Made by a program: the position numbers and the translations under genes
Notes under the pieces: generated by a model
Databases searched by the model: none
The model's input: only the letters and a program-made list of their open reading frames with translations
Told to the model about the DNA's origin: nothing
Assembly: GCF_000758755.1 (NCBI RefSeq)
Contig: NZ_JRMV01000196.1
Coordinates: 81,165-145,164, forward strand
Source of the DNA: Actinomyces sp. S6-Spd3
GTDB taxonomy: Bacteria > Actinomycetota > Actinomycetes > Actinomycetales > Actinomycetaceae
Reading direction: 5' to 3'
DNA: 64,000 nucleotides
Shown: piece after piece, positions 1-8,409 of the stretch
Layout: each line of letters opens with the position of its first letter
Position numbering within the stretch: the stretch's first letter is position 1

Positions 1-1588
1 TCGCGTTACCGGAAGCTGAAGCCTGCAGCCATCCCTGTGAAGAGTTGGTCGAAGGCGATTCAGCCATTCCGGAAGAACCGATGGCAAGAAGCGTTCCACC
101 GCTGACCAAGAATTCACCGTTGGCATCGAGGGCACCGTTTCCACCGTCAGTCGGTCCGTAGACGATCGTGTTACCGCCGGAGATCTCCACCGAGCCATTG
201 GAGTCGATTCCGTCACCGCCGGCGTTCACCGTGATGGTGCCGCCCGAGATCAGGATCTTTTCACCGGTGTCCTGCATGGAGCCACCGCCGCCAGGCCCGT
301 TGTTGGTCGTGGTCGTCTTGGTCGCGGTCTTCGCCGCTTCAACTGCCGCAACGGTGGTCGAACCGGAGCCGTTGATACCATCATCACTGGAGGTCAGATT
401 GACCTCACCATTGGAGATGGTGATCAAGCCGCCCTCAAGGGCTTCATTGGACTGTTCAACCGTAACCTTCGCGCCGTCAAGAACGGCCGCACCCTCAGCG
501 TGAATACCATCGTCAGCGGTTGATGCAACGATCGTTCCCGAGGTCAGCCGGATTGCACCATCGGAGTGCAAACCATCGTCACCGGAGTCAATCGTGACCT
601 CGCCACCGTCTTCAATCAGGAAGACACCGGCCTTAATTCCCTTAGTGGAATTGTTGGAGTCCTTTCCAGACGAGGCACCGCCACCGGCAATGATCGTCGT
701 ATCTCCGCCGCTGATGATGACGTCAGTTTCACCCTGGATACCATCACCCACCGAGGTGATTTCGATGGTGCCACCGGTGATATTGACGTAGCCCTTAGTG
801 GTATCGCTATCTTGGTCAGACTTCAGGCCGTCCCCTCCTGAAGTGAGCTTGATAGTTCCGCCGGCAACGGTCAGCGAGTCCTTGCCACGTAGCGCATCAT
901 CCTTCGAGGTGACCGTGATGTTACCCGACAGAATGTAGAGGTCGTCCTTGCTGGTAATGCCGTCGTTGTAGTTGGCATTGACCGTCAGTGAACCGCTACC
1001 CGTAATGGTGAGATCTGCATCGGAATAAATCGCCGCGTTGTCCTCAGCATTCGTATCCGAGGGAGTGCCGTCAGTGACGGTGTTTGAACCATTCAATGAC
1101 AGAACAACATCATCTGCAGAGACCACATTGATGGCGCTACCCGAAGAGTTCGTGATTGTCGCACCGTCAAGGATCAAGACGACCTGGGCATCCGTCCCAG
1201 CCTCAACCTTGACCTGTCCATTGAGCGTTCCAGAGAGCTTGTAAACGCCAGCCTGGGTGATCGTCACCGCGGAGCCATCGACCTTGACTCCGGATGCTGA
1301 GGTACTCGCGCTACTTCCATTCAAAGAAATGGTCTGAGCCGAAGAAGCATCCCACGCGCTGTCCTCAACGTAGGAGGCTTTCGCGTTCGCAGCCAAGGCC
1401 TCGGCAGCGGTCGGAGGAGCAATGACAGTCCCGGATTCCGCGGAAACCGATGAGCTTGAGGCGGCCTTCGCACTGACGGCCGACGAGGCCGATGCGGTGC
1501 CGGAAGTCGAGGAGCAGGCGCTCAGTGCGAGCGCGCCGACCGCGGCTACGGCTGATAACCGTACGAGAGTCGATGCTGGCGTTTTCAT
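1..1588 (-). CDS. Cthe_2159-like beta-helix lipoprotein (3' end beyond window)
   Basis: The frame reads without a stop for 529 codons from an ATG at 1588 to the left edge, so the C-terminus is missing. The start is preceded by an AAGGACC ribosome binding site. The first 24 residues form a lipoprotein signal with lipobox LSAC, so the protein is probably lipid-anchored outside the membrane. After a Ser/Ala-rich linker the rest is a ladder of short beta-strand repeats with recurring GDG/DDG turns (SGGDGL, SVGDGI, SGDDGL, TADDGI), typical of the Cthe_2159 carbohydrate-binding family, a right-handed beta-helix related to pectate lyases. Family members bind acidic polysaccharide; no catalytic residues can be assigned here. 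A role in binding host or biofilm glycans is inference. Confidence 0.75.
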   Translation of the reverse strand, partial: MKTPASTLVRLSAVAAVGALALSACSSTSGTASASSAVSAKAASSSSVSAESGTVIAPPTAAEALAANAKASYVEDSAWDASSAQTISLNGSSASTSASGVKVDGSAVTITQAGVYKLSGTLNGQVKVEAGTDAQVVLILDGATITNSSGSAINVVSADDVVLSLNGSNTVTDGTPSDTNAEDNAAIYSDADLTITGSGSLTVNANYNDGITSKDDLYILSGNITVTSKDDALRGKDSLTVAGGTIKLTSGGDGLKSDQDSDTTKGYVNITGGTIEITSVGDGIQGETDVIISGGDTTIIAGGGASSGKDSNNSTKGIKAGVFLIEDGGEVTIDSGDDGLHSDGAIRLTSGTIVASTADDGIHAEGAAVLDGAKVTVEQSNEALEGGLITISNGEVNLTSSDDGINGSGSTTVAAVEAAKTATKTTTTNNGPGGGGSMQDTGEKILISGGTITVNAGGDGIDSNGSVEISGGNTIVYGPTDGGNGALDANGEFLVSGGTLLAIGSSGMAESPSTNSSQGWLQASASGNA

Positions 1589-1689
1589 GTGAGGTCCTTT
1601 CGTGGATCGTGATGATCCAATTGAGCCAGTCGACTCTATGAATGAGCTGTGCCTAGCTCAGGCCTCACATAAGAAAGAAAATTACGCCT

Positions 1690-2850
1690 TTACAGTGCCG
1701 AAGAATCAATGAAAGAAGGTTGATTTTCCAGGAAATCCTCGAGGATTCGATTGAGCTGGTCGTACTCGATGAGGAAGCCGTCATGGCCGTGAGGAGAAGA
1801 CAGGCACGCGTATTGCGCACCGGGAATTCCCTCGGCGACCTTGAGTCCTTCCTTCGCGAAGAACAACCGGTCCGAGTCCACCGAAATCACCAGGGTTCGC
1901 GCGGTGATCTGTCGCAGCGCCTCGGTGATCCCCCCGCGATCACGACCGATGTCGTAGCTCAGCATCGTGCGGCACAAGGAGACGTAGGAACCCGCATCGA
2001 AACGACGCACGAGCTTTGCCCCGTGGTAGTCCAAGTAGGACTGGACAGCCAGACGCCCGCCGCTCAACACGTCCTCGCGGTCCTGGGGGGCGCGGCCGAA
2101 GCGCGCGTCCAGTTCTTCGGGGGAGCGATAGGTGGCGTGAGCGATTTGTCGCGCGAGGTTCAGTCCCGCGTGGGGACCCTCTTCCTGGTCGTAGTAGTCT
2201 CCGCCTCGCCAGTTGGGATCCAATTCAATGGCGCGGATTTGCGTGTGCGCCCAAGCCGCGCGTTCCGCGTTCGTGCATGCCGCCGAGGCGACAACAACCA
2301 AGCGCTCGCAGCGCAGCGGGAAGCTCACTCCCCACTCGAGCGCGCGATGTCCACCCAGGGAAGCGCCGATGACCGTGTTCCACGTGGGGATCCCGAGGTA
2401 ATCCGCCAGCCGCGCCTCGGCCTGAACCTGGTCGCGCGTTGAGATGACGGGGAAACGCGAACCCCACGGCTGCCCGTCAGGCGCTGCCGAGGCCGGGCCC
2501 GTGCTTCCCTGACAACCACCAAGAACGTTGGGAACGACAAGGAAGTAGCGCTCGGGGTCCAGGGGCTTGCCCGGTCCGACGGCCTCTTCCCACCAGCCCG
2601 CGGTGAGCTGGCCGGGAGCCGCCGGCCCCGAGATGTGGGCGTCACCCGTGAGTGCGTGCAGCACGAGGATCGCATTCGATCGGTCCTCGTTGGGCGTGCC
2701 CAAAGTCTCGTAGGCCAGCGTCACTTCCGGCAGGAATGAACCATTTTCGAGGCGGAGGGGCCCCAAGTGCGCAAACTTACGGAATGCGACGGGGTCATTA
2801 GGCGTCCACGCACCGCTGACGGGGATCGGTCCAAGTTCACGTCGGCTCAT
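1690..2850 (-). CDS. metX: Homoserine O-acetyltransferase
   Basis: Transfers an acetyl group from acetyl-CoA to homoserine, giving the O-acetylhomoserine used by the neighbouring MetY. An alpha/beta-hydrolase fold protein of 386 residues. The nucleophile elbow GASLGG carries the catalytic Ser, the acid Asp lies in SVDSDRLF and the His in SPHGHDGF near the C-terminus. The frame is open upstream to 2994, but the ATG at 2850 has an AAGGAAG ribosome binding site and gives the usual family length, whereas the longer form would run into the end of metY. It lies 43 bp downstream of metY on the same strand, so the two very probably form an operon for direct sulfhydrylation. Confidence 0.93.
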   Translation of the reverse strand: MSRRELGPIPVSGAWTPNDPVAFRKFAHLGPLRLENGSFLPEVTLAYETLGTPNEDRSNAILVLHALTGDAHISGPAAPGQLTAGWWEEAVGPGKPLDPERYFLVVPNVLGGCQGSTGPASAAPDGQPWGSRFPVISTRDQVQAEARLADYLGIPTWNTVIGASLGGHRALEWGVSFPLRCERLVVVASAACTNAERAAWAHTQIRAIELDPNWRGGDYYDQEEGPHAGLNLARQIAHATYRSPEELDARFGRAPQDREDVLSGGRLAVQSYLDYHGAKLVRRFDAGSYVSLCRTMLSYDIGRDRGGITEALRQITARTLVISVDSDRLFFAKEGLKVAEGIPGAQYACLSSPHGHDGFLIEYDQLNRILEDFLENQPSFIDSSAL

Positions 2851-2893
2851 GGTTTCTTCCTTACTCACCTCGAGATTGCGCGGGCTGGCAGTG

Positions 2894-4240
2894 TCAGGCC
2901 AGGTGGGCGACGGCCTCGAATCCTTGGACAAGGTCGGCAATGATGTCGTTGACGTTCTCAATGCCAATGGACAGGCGGACGGTTCCGGGTTCAATTCCCG
3001 CGGCGCGCAGCTGGGACTCGCTGAGCTGGGAGTGCGTGGTGGATGCGGGGTGAATGACTAGGGATTTCGCGTCACCGATATTGGCGACGGTCGGGAGAAG
3101 TTTGAGCGAGGTTGCAAATGAGGTTCCTGCTTCGAGTCCGCCTTTGATGACGAAGGAGAGCAGGCCGCCGGCGCCGCGAGGGTTGTACTTCTGGTGGAGC
3201 TCGTAATAGGGCGAGGACTCGAGGCCCGCGTAGTTCACGGACTCGACCTGCGGGTGCGATTCGAGGAACTTCGCAACTTTCAGCGCGTTGTCAACGTGGC
3301 GCTCAACGCGTAGCGACAGGGTCTGGATCCCCTGCTCGATGAGGAAGGAGTTGAAGGGCGAGGGGGCACAGCCGACATCTCGCAGGCCAATTGCACGTGC
3401 GCGAATGATGTAGGAGAGGTTTGCTCCGAGTTTTTCGGCGCCCAGGTCATGTCCGAAAACGAGGCCCGCATAGGAGGATTCGGGTTCGTTGAAACCGGGG
3501 AAACGCTCGGGGTCCTTCGTGTAGTCGAAGTTACCGGCATCGACGATCACGCCCGAGATCGCGGTGCCATGGCCGCCCAAGTACTTGGTTGCTGAGTGGA
3601 TGACGATATCGGCACCCCACTCGATGGGCCTGGTCAGGTAGGGGGTCGCGACAGTGTTGTCGACGATCAGCGGAACACCGACAGAGTGTGCGGCCTGTGC
3701 AATCTTCTCGATATCGAAGATATCGCCCTTGGGGTTGGGGATGGTTTCACCGTAGAAGGCAACGGTGTTTTCGTCGGCCAGAGACAACCATTCGTCCACA
3801 TCGTAGGGATCGCTCACGAAGCGGGCATCGATTCCGAGGCGACGCAGGGTGTTGTTGAGCAGCGAGGTTGAACCGCCGTAGAGGGAAGGCGAAGCAACAA
3901 TGTTGTTCCCCGCGGATGCCAGGTTGAGAACCGCAAGAGTAATTGCGGACTGGCCTGAGGATGTCAGGAGCGCGCCGACGCCGCCTTCGAGGGCAGCGAT
4001 TCGGGCCTCGACGTAGTCATTGGTCGGGTTGCCCAGGCGAGTGTAGATGGGGCCAAGCTCTTGCAGGGCGAAGCGGGCTGCGGCTCGTTCCGCGGAGTCA
4101 AAGGCGAATGAGGTTGTTTGAAGAATCGGGATGGAAGTTGCACCGGTTTGGGGATCGCGGTCCCAGCCCGCATGAATTTGCTTGGTTTCAAATGCCCAAG
4201 AGTTCTGGTATTCAGTGTCTGTTGCTTCAGTTGCGGCCAT
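2894..4240 (-). CDS. metY: O-acetylhomoserine sulfhydrylase
   Basis: PLP-dependent Cys/Met metabolism enzyme of 448 residues that converts O-acetylhomoserine and sulfide to homocysteine. The PLP lysine is in SATKYLGGHG, and the N-terminal TRLGNPT segment and GADIVIHS are typical of the family. The long insertion and overall length fit MetY better than MetB or MetZ. Upstream of metX in the same orientation. The roughly 150-nt leader in front of it is G+C-rich and can fold, but I could not match it to a known SAM riboswitch class. Cystathionine gamma-synthase activity is the main alternative. Confidence 0.92.
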   Translation of the reverse strand: MAATEATDTEYQNSWAFETKQIHAGWDRDPQTGATSIPILQTTSFAFDSAERAAARFALQELGPIYTRLGNPTNDYVEARIAALEGGVGALLTSSGQSAITLAVLNLASAGNNIVASPSLYGGSTSLLNNTLRRLGIDARFVSDPYDVDEWLSLADENTVAFYGETIPNPKGDIFDIEKIAQAAHSVGVPLIVDNTVATPYLTRPIEWGADIVIHSATKYLGGHGTAISGVIVDAGNFDYTKDPERFPGFNEPESSYAGLVFGHDLGAEKLGANLSYIIRARAIGLRDVGCAPSPFNSFLIEQGIQTLSLRVERHVDNALKVAKFLESHPQVESVNYAGLESSPYYELHQKYNPRGAGGLLSFVIKGGLEAGTSFATSLKLLPTVANIGDAKSLVIHPASTTHSQLSESQLRAAGIEPGTVRLSIGIENVNDIIADLVQGFEAVAHLA

Positions 4241-4403
4241 TGTTGTCTCTCCTTGTGTTCACGTTTTTGATTCTTGTGACGTGAGGAGAGGCGATGGCTG
4301 AGGGGGTCGAGCCGCTGCGCTCACGATTCGGCGATTGCGGCAGTTTCCAACGCAAAGACGTACGACCCGGGCGAGTAATCTCTAGCCATCAGTAGGTCTG
4401 GTC
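4241..4403 (-). promoter_or_regulatory. metYX leader and putative promoter
   Basis: On the minus strand a TTGACC hexamer (complement of 4400-4405) lies at the far end of this gap, with a weak AGAGAT-like -10 sixteen bases on. That would give an untranslated leader of more than 100 nt before the GGAGAG ribosome binding site of metY. The leader contains several G+C-rich self-complementary stretches. I see no conserved SAM-I, SAM-II or SAM-IV core. The existence of a regulated leader is inference from its length alone. Confidence 0.3.
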
Positions 4404-4425
4404 AAAAGCTGACGCGTGGGTCAGC
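4404..4425 (-). terminator. Terminator after xylAB
   Basis: GCTGAC (4408-4413) and GTCAGC (4420-4425) form a perfect 6-bp stem with a 6-nt loop. On the minus strand it is followed by TTTT, the arrangement of a short intrinsic terminator, about 60 bp beyond the xylB stop and just before the likely metY promoter. Two further small hairpins lie nearer the stop (ATAGC/GCTAT near 4445 and TGGCCC/GGGCCA near 4460). Confidence 0.55.
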
Positions 4426-4486
4426 TACGCATTCGTTGGAACATAGCCTCATGCTATGGCCCAGGCGTGGGCCACGCGCGGCGTGT

Positions 4487-5845
4487 TCATATCGTGGGCG
4501 AATGTAACATTCCCGCCTGCCTTGCGGCACCCAGGGCGACGTATTCTGCCGCCTCGGGAAATTCAACGGGTACCCCCAAGAATTCGGGCGCCAAGCTCTG
4601 CACTGCCCGCGAGCGCGCTCCCCCACCGACAACGAGCACTTTCTCGATCGGAACGCCCAGCTCACGCACGCATTCGAGCGCGAAACGCATGTGGGCAAGC
4701 AGCCCCTCGACACCGGCCCGAGCAAGGTGCGCGCGCGTCGAATTCTTGAGCGTCATTCCTTCCAATCGGGCAGTGGCATCGGGCAGGTTCGGCGTGCGTT
4801 CGCCTTCAAAATACGGAACGAGGCGCAGCCCTCCCGCGTCGGGAACCGACAGTGCCGCTTCGTCTAGTTCCTCATAGCCGAGGCCGCTCATCGCGCCGAC
4901 CGCGTCGAGGATTCGCGAGGCGTTGAGCGTGCACGCGAGGGGAAGCCAATGTCCGCTTGCGTCAGCAAAGCCGGCGACTTGACCACTGGGATCTTCCACG
5001 GGAGTTTCGCTAACAACGGCAACAACCCCGGAGGTTCCCAACGAGAGCAACGCCTGTCCGACACCGAGGCCAACACCGAGCGCAGCCCCAGCATTGTCTC
5101 CACACCCTGGACCGATGGCGATTTCTCCCCATCCTCGCGCTGGATCCCCACATCCCATGGCCTCAAGGGGCTTGCAGATCTTCGGCAGGATGATTTCCTC
5201 TGCTTCTTCCACAGAGATTCGCAGGGCCTGAGCCAAGATTTCGCGCCTGTAGACTGCATCAGCCCGGTCCATGTAGCCCGTTCCCGAGGCATCGGAACGG
5301 TCGGTGCACAGGCCTTCCAACCCGACAGCCTCAAAGCCACCGCGGATTTTCCAACTCAGCCAGTCGTGGGGCAGACAGATTGCCGCGATCTTCCTTGCGT
5401 TCTCCGGCTCATTGTCTGCAAGCCAGCGCAGTTTCGTGACCGTAAAAGAGGCAACGGGAACGAGGCCCGTGGCGCGGGCCCACCAGCGAGCACCGCGCTC
5501 ACGGTCGCCATCGCCTCGTTCGCAGGTGAGGTCCTCGGCCGCACCGGCGCTTCGGGTATCGTTCCACAAAAGCGCCGGGCGGATGACCTCGCCACGCTCG
5601 TCCAAGCAGACCATTCCGTGTTGTTGCCCGCCCACGCTGAGCGCACGCACGTCGTCCAAGCCGCCAGCCGCGCGCACGGCCTCGAGGAAAGCATCCCACC
5701 ACGCCTGGGGGTCAACTTCGCTTCCCTCGGGGTGCGAGGCGCGACCTTCGCGGACGATCCTGCCGGTGACCGGATCGCAGATGACAACTTTGCACGATTG
5801 AGTGGAGGAGTCGACTCCAGCGACGAATGGCCTGCTCTCACTCAT
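4487..5845 (-). CDS. xylB: Xylulokinase
   Basis: FGGY-family sugar kinase that phosphorylates D-xylulose to xylulose 5-phosphate for the pentose phosphate pathway. The N-terminal phosphate-binding GVDSSTQS loop, the substrate segment VGGQQHG with ALLWNDTRS, and the C-terminal VVGGGARS adenosine motif are all in place in 452 residues, slightly short for the family (about 480-500). It starts 4 bp after the xylA stop with no strong ribosome binding site of its own, so it is probably translated by coupling to xylA. Xylulose specificity rests on the neighbouring isomerase; the sequence itself says pentulose/hexulose kinase. Confidence 0.93.
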   Translation of the reverse strand: MSESRPFVAGVDSSTQSCKVVICDPVTGRIVREGRASHPEGSEVDPQAWWDAFLEAVRAAGGLDDVRALSVGGQQHGMVCLDERGEVIRPALLWNDTRSAGAAEDLTCERGDGDRERGARWWARATGLVPVASFTVTKLRWLADNEPENARKIAAICLPHDWLSWKIRGGFEAVGLEGLCTDRSDASGTGYMDRADAVYRREILAQALRISVEEAEEIILPKICKPLEAMGCGDPARGWGEIAIGPGCGDNAGAALGVGLGVGQALLSLGTSGVVAVVSETPVEDPSGQVAGFADASGHWLPLACTLNASRILDAVGAMSGLGYEELDEAALSVPDAGGLRLVPYFEGERTPNLPDATARLEGMTLKNSTRAHLARAGVEGLLAHMRFALECVRELGVPIEKVLVVGGGARSRAVQSLAPEFLGVPVEFPEAAEYVALGAARQAGMLHSPTI

Positions 5846-5849
5846 GGTC

Positions 5850-7031
5850 TCAGCCGATCAGGTGGCGCATGGCCTGCTGGTAGAGCTCAACGTAGTGGTA
5901 CTCGCGAGCGCCCTTTGCTTCGGCGTCGAAATCCTCGAAGGCACTGCGGTCAGCAAGGAAGTCGTCAATGCTTTCACCGGGTGCGAGCGTGGGAGTTGCC
6001 AGCTCGGCGACAGATGCCGCTTCCATGAGTTCTTGGGTGAGCGGATCGGCGCGGAATTCGCGTGCCTTCTCCGCTAAACGAAGGTACATCTCCATGTTTG
6101 CACGCGCGGATTCCCACACGCCTTCCATGCCCTCGGTTCGGCTGGGCTTGTAGTCGAAGTGACGAGGCCCTTCGTAGCGAGGTCCTCCCCCGGGGAAGCC
6201 GTTCTCAAGCAGATCGACGGTGAAGAAAGCGCTGGCAAGGTCGCCGTGTCCGAATGCCTTGTCTTGGTCGTACTTCAGACCGGATTGTCCGTTGAGGTCG
6301 ATGTGGAAGAGTTTTCCGGCGTTGAGCGCCTGAGCCAAGGCGTGCGTGTAGTTCAGGCCGGCCATTTGTTCGTGTCCGGTTTCGGGGTTCAATCCGACGA
6401 CGTCGCCGTTGTCAAGCTGAGCAATCAGGGCCAAAGCGTGACCAACGGTGGGAAGGAAGATATCGCCTCGGGGTTCATTGGGCTTGGGTTCCAGGCCGAT
6501 GCGGAGATCGTATCCGCGAGACTTGATGTAGGCGGCGACGGTATCGAGGCCTTCGCGGTAGCGGTCGAATGCTGCGTTGAGATCCTTAGAGGAGTCGTAT
6601 TCTGCGCCTTCGCGTCCGCCCCACATGACGAAGGTTGTCGCGCCGAGTTCTGCTGCGAGGTCGACGTTACGCAAGATCTTTCGCAGGCCGAAGCGGCGGA
6701 TCTCACGGTCATTATTCGTCAATCCGCCATCTTTAAACACCGGGTGGGTGAAGGTATTTGTCGTCACCATTTCGATGACGAGTCCGGCTGCGTCAGCAAC
6801 TTCCTTGACGCGCATGACTCGCTCATGGCGCTCCGAGTCCGAGGCATCGAAGTCGAAGACATCATTGTCATGGAATGTAATGCCCCAAGCGCCGATTTCT
6901 GCGAGTTTCGCCGTGTATTCCCACGGATCGAGGACGGCTCGGGTACCGGTTCCAAAGGGATCAACCGCGTTCCATCCCACGGTCCACAGGCCGAAAGAGA
7001 AGCGATCTTCGGGTCGAGGTGTATGCGCCAT
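5850..7031 (-). CDS. xylA: Xylose isomerase
   Basis: Interconverts D-xylose and D-xylulose, the first step of bacterial xylose use. A 393-residue TIM-barrel protein of the compact actinobacterial type. Seen are [10 protein letters not shown] at the N-terminus, [11 protein letters not shown] with the catalytic His, the metal-site stretch [12 protein letters not shown], and [15 protein letters not shown] near the C-terminus. GGAAGG lies in front of the ATG. First gene of xylA-xylB, expressed from a good promoter that overlaps a palindrome and faces the repressor gene. Confidence 0.96.
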   Translation of the reverse strand: MAHTPRPEDRFSFGLWTVGWNAVDPFGTGTRAVLDPWEYTAKLAEIGAWGITFHDNDVFDFDASDSERHERVMRVKEVADAAGLVIEMVTTNTFTHPVFKDGGLTNNDREIRRFGLRKILRNVDLAAELGATTFVMWGGREGAEYDSSKDLNAAFDRYREGLDTVAAYIKSRGYDLRIGLEPKPNEPRGDIFLPTVGHALALIAQLDNGDVVGLNPETGHEQMAGLNYTHALAQALNAGKLFHIDLNGQSGLKYDQDKAFGHGDLASAFFTVDLLENGFPGGGPRYEGPRHFDYKPSRTEGMEGVWESARANMEMYLRLAEKAREFRADPLTQELMEAASVAELATPTLAPGESIDDFLADRSAFEDFDAEAKGAREYHYVELYQQAMRHLIG

Positions 7032-7056
7032 AGCATGACCTTCCAGGTTTTAAGCT

Positions 7057-7072
7057 GTGCAAAAATATGCAC
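7057..7072. promoter_or_regulatory. Palindrome in the xylA 5' leader
   Basis: GTGCA (7057-7061) and TGCAC (7068-7072) form a 5-bp inverted repeat with an A/T-rich spacer between the xylA promoter and its start codon. It could be a second binding site or a small mRNA hairpin. Its half-site differs from the ROK operator beside it. Confidence 0.35.
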
Positions 7073-7077
7073 GTTTT

Positions 7078-7120
7078 TGTTATGCCTCATAACATAATCC
7101 ATATCATGCGATAGAGTCAA
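7078..7120 (-). promoter_or_regulatory. xylA promoter with XylR operator
   Basis: On the minus strand TTGACT (complement of 7115-7120) and TTATGT (complement of 7092-7097) are separated by exactly 17 bp. The palindrome TGTTATGCCTCATAACA at 7078-7094 overlaps the -10 and the transcription start. It is the expected operator for the adjacent ROK repressor and matches 13 of 17 positions of the palindrome in front of the GH20 gene at 21886. Binding at this position would block polymerase. Confidence 0.7.
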
Positions 7121-7123
7121 GAC

Positions 7124-8341
7124 ATGGCCAACACAGTTCGCACGCAAAGCCCACATTCTGGCGCCACAAACCAAAATCTGCGTGCACACAATCTTTCACT
7201 GGCATTGCGCCACATCCTGGCCAATCCCGGCGCAATCAACCGCGCGGGGATCGCTGCTCAAACCGGAATTTCACGCGCAACGATGTCACGCCTGGTCGAT
7301 GAACTCATCGCAACCGGTCTCGTCGAAGAAAGCGACGATAAACTCTCCACCGGCGGACGAGGCCGACCCACAAGCGTCCTCTCCCCCGCCTCGGGAACCG
7401 TCATCGCCCTGGGACTGCAGGTGAATATCTCGGTTCTTGGCGCATACCTTGTCGACCTCAGCGGCAACGTCCTTGCTCGAGAGACACTTGAGGGCGATTT
7501 TTCAGGCTCCGATCCGCAGGCAACCCTGCGCAAACTGGCCCGCATGGGCAGACGCGTACTACGCGAGGGACATGAAGAAGGCACGACATTCCTGGGCAGC
7601 GCGCTTGCTCTCCCCGGCCTCGTCTCTGGCGACACCCTAGTCACCGCGCCAAACCTCGGCTGGAAGAACATCCCCTTCGACGAGCTCACCCACCCCCTCC
7701 ACGACCTCCACGTCACCCTCATTGCGAACGAGGCCGATTTGGCGGCCTTCGCGGTCGCCCACCCCCGCCCCGGCGTCCCCGAGGGACCCGCATCTTTCAT
7801 CTATGTCTCCGGAGAAGTTGGCATCGGTGGCGGCCTAGTCATCAACCATCAACCACTGAGCGGAGCTCACGGCTGGTCCGGCGAAATCGGACACATTTGC
7901 GTTGAACCCCAAGGAAACGTCTGCTCCTGCGGAGCGCGCGGATGCCTGGAAACCATTGCTGGCCTCAAGGCACTGTGCCGGGCAGCAGGTTTGGAAGACG
8001 AATCAAGCGCCCGCGAGCTCACTCAGCTTGCCGGACACAGCGCGAAAGCCCAAGATGCTCTTGCCAATGCCGGCCATGCTCTGGGGCAGGCTCTAGCCGG
8101 CGTCGTCAACACCGTCGATATTTCACAGGTGTATCTGGGCGGCCTCGTCGCCGAGACTGCCCTCTACTTACTGCCAACGCTGCACGAGGAACTGGAAACT
8201 CGCGTCCTCCAAGCTCCCTGGTATGCACCCGCTATCGACATCCTTCCCTCGTCCGAGGACCTTTCCCTGCGCGGCGGGGCGTTCCAGATTCTCGAGAGAA
8301 TTTTGGACGATCCGATTCACTGGAAAGACGGTGCATTCTAG
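7124..8341 (+). CDS. xylR: ROK-family xylose repressor
   Basis: A 405-residue transcriptional repressor with an N-terminal winged helix-turn-helix (IAAQTGISRATMSRLVDELIATG, about residues 44-66) fused to a ROK sugar-kinase-like domain. The ROK zinc motif CSCGARGC and the following ETIAG are intact, as is GEVGIGGG in the sugar pocket. Divergent from xylA with 92 bp between starts, which is the standard arrangement for xylose-responsive control. No ribosome binding site is visible. Instead TAGAGT lies 6 bp before the ATG, so the mRNA may be leaderless. That xylose is the inducer is inferred from the neighbours. Confidence 0.88.
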   Translation: MANTVRTQSPHSGATNQNLRAHNLSLALRHILANPGAINRAGIAAQTGISRATMSRLVDELIATGLVEESDDKLSTGGRGRPTSVLSPASGTVIALGLQVNISVLGAYLVDLSGNVLARETLEGDFSGSDPQATLRKLARMGRRVLREGHEEGTTFLGSALALPGLVSGDTLVTAPNLGWKNIPFDELTHPLHDLHVTLIANEADLAAFAVAHPRPGVPEGPASFIYVSGEVGIGGGLVINHQPLSGAHGWSGEIGHICVEPQGNVCSCGARGCLETIAGLKALCRAAGLEDESSARELTQLAGHSAKAQDALANAGHALGQALAGVVNTVDISQVYLGGLVAETALYLLPTLHEELETRVLQAPWYAPAIDILPSSEDLSLRGGAFQILERILDDPIHWKDGAF

Positions 8342-8409
8342 GTAGGATTCACAGGCGCTACATAGCTGCCCACGAAGCGGCGACAAGACTCCTGTGCTGC
8401 AATGAAACT

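Noticed and set aside
2016..2675. Overlapping frames on both strands within metX
   Set aside because: All are Arg/Pro-rich shadows with no family features; metX itself accounts for the region.
4241..4403. SAM riboswitch in front of metY
   Set aside because: The leader is long and foldable, but no conserved SAM-I, SAM-II or SAM-IV core sequence could be found on the minus strand.
7942..8409. N-terminal extension of glmS into xylR
   Set aside because: GlmS needs Cys at position 2 for catalysis, which fixes the start at 8410; the extension overlaps xylR out of frame.
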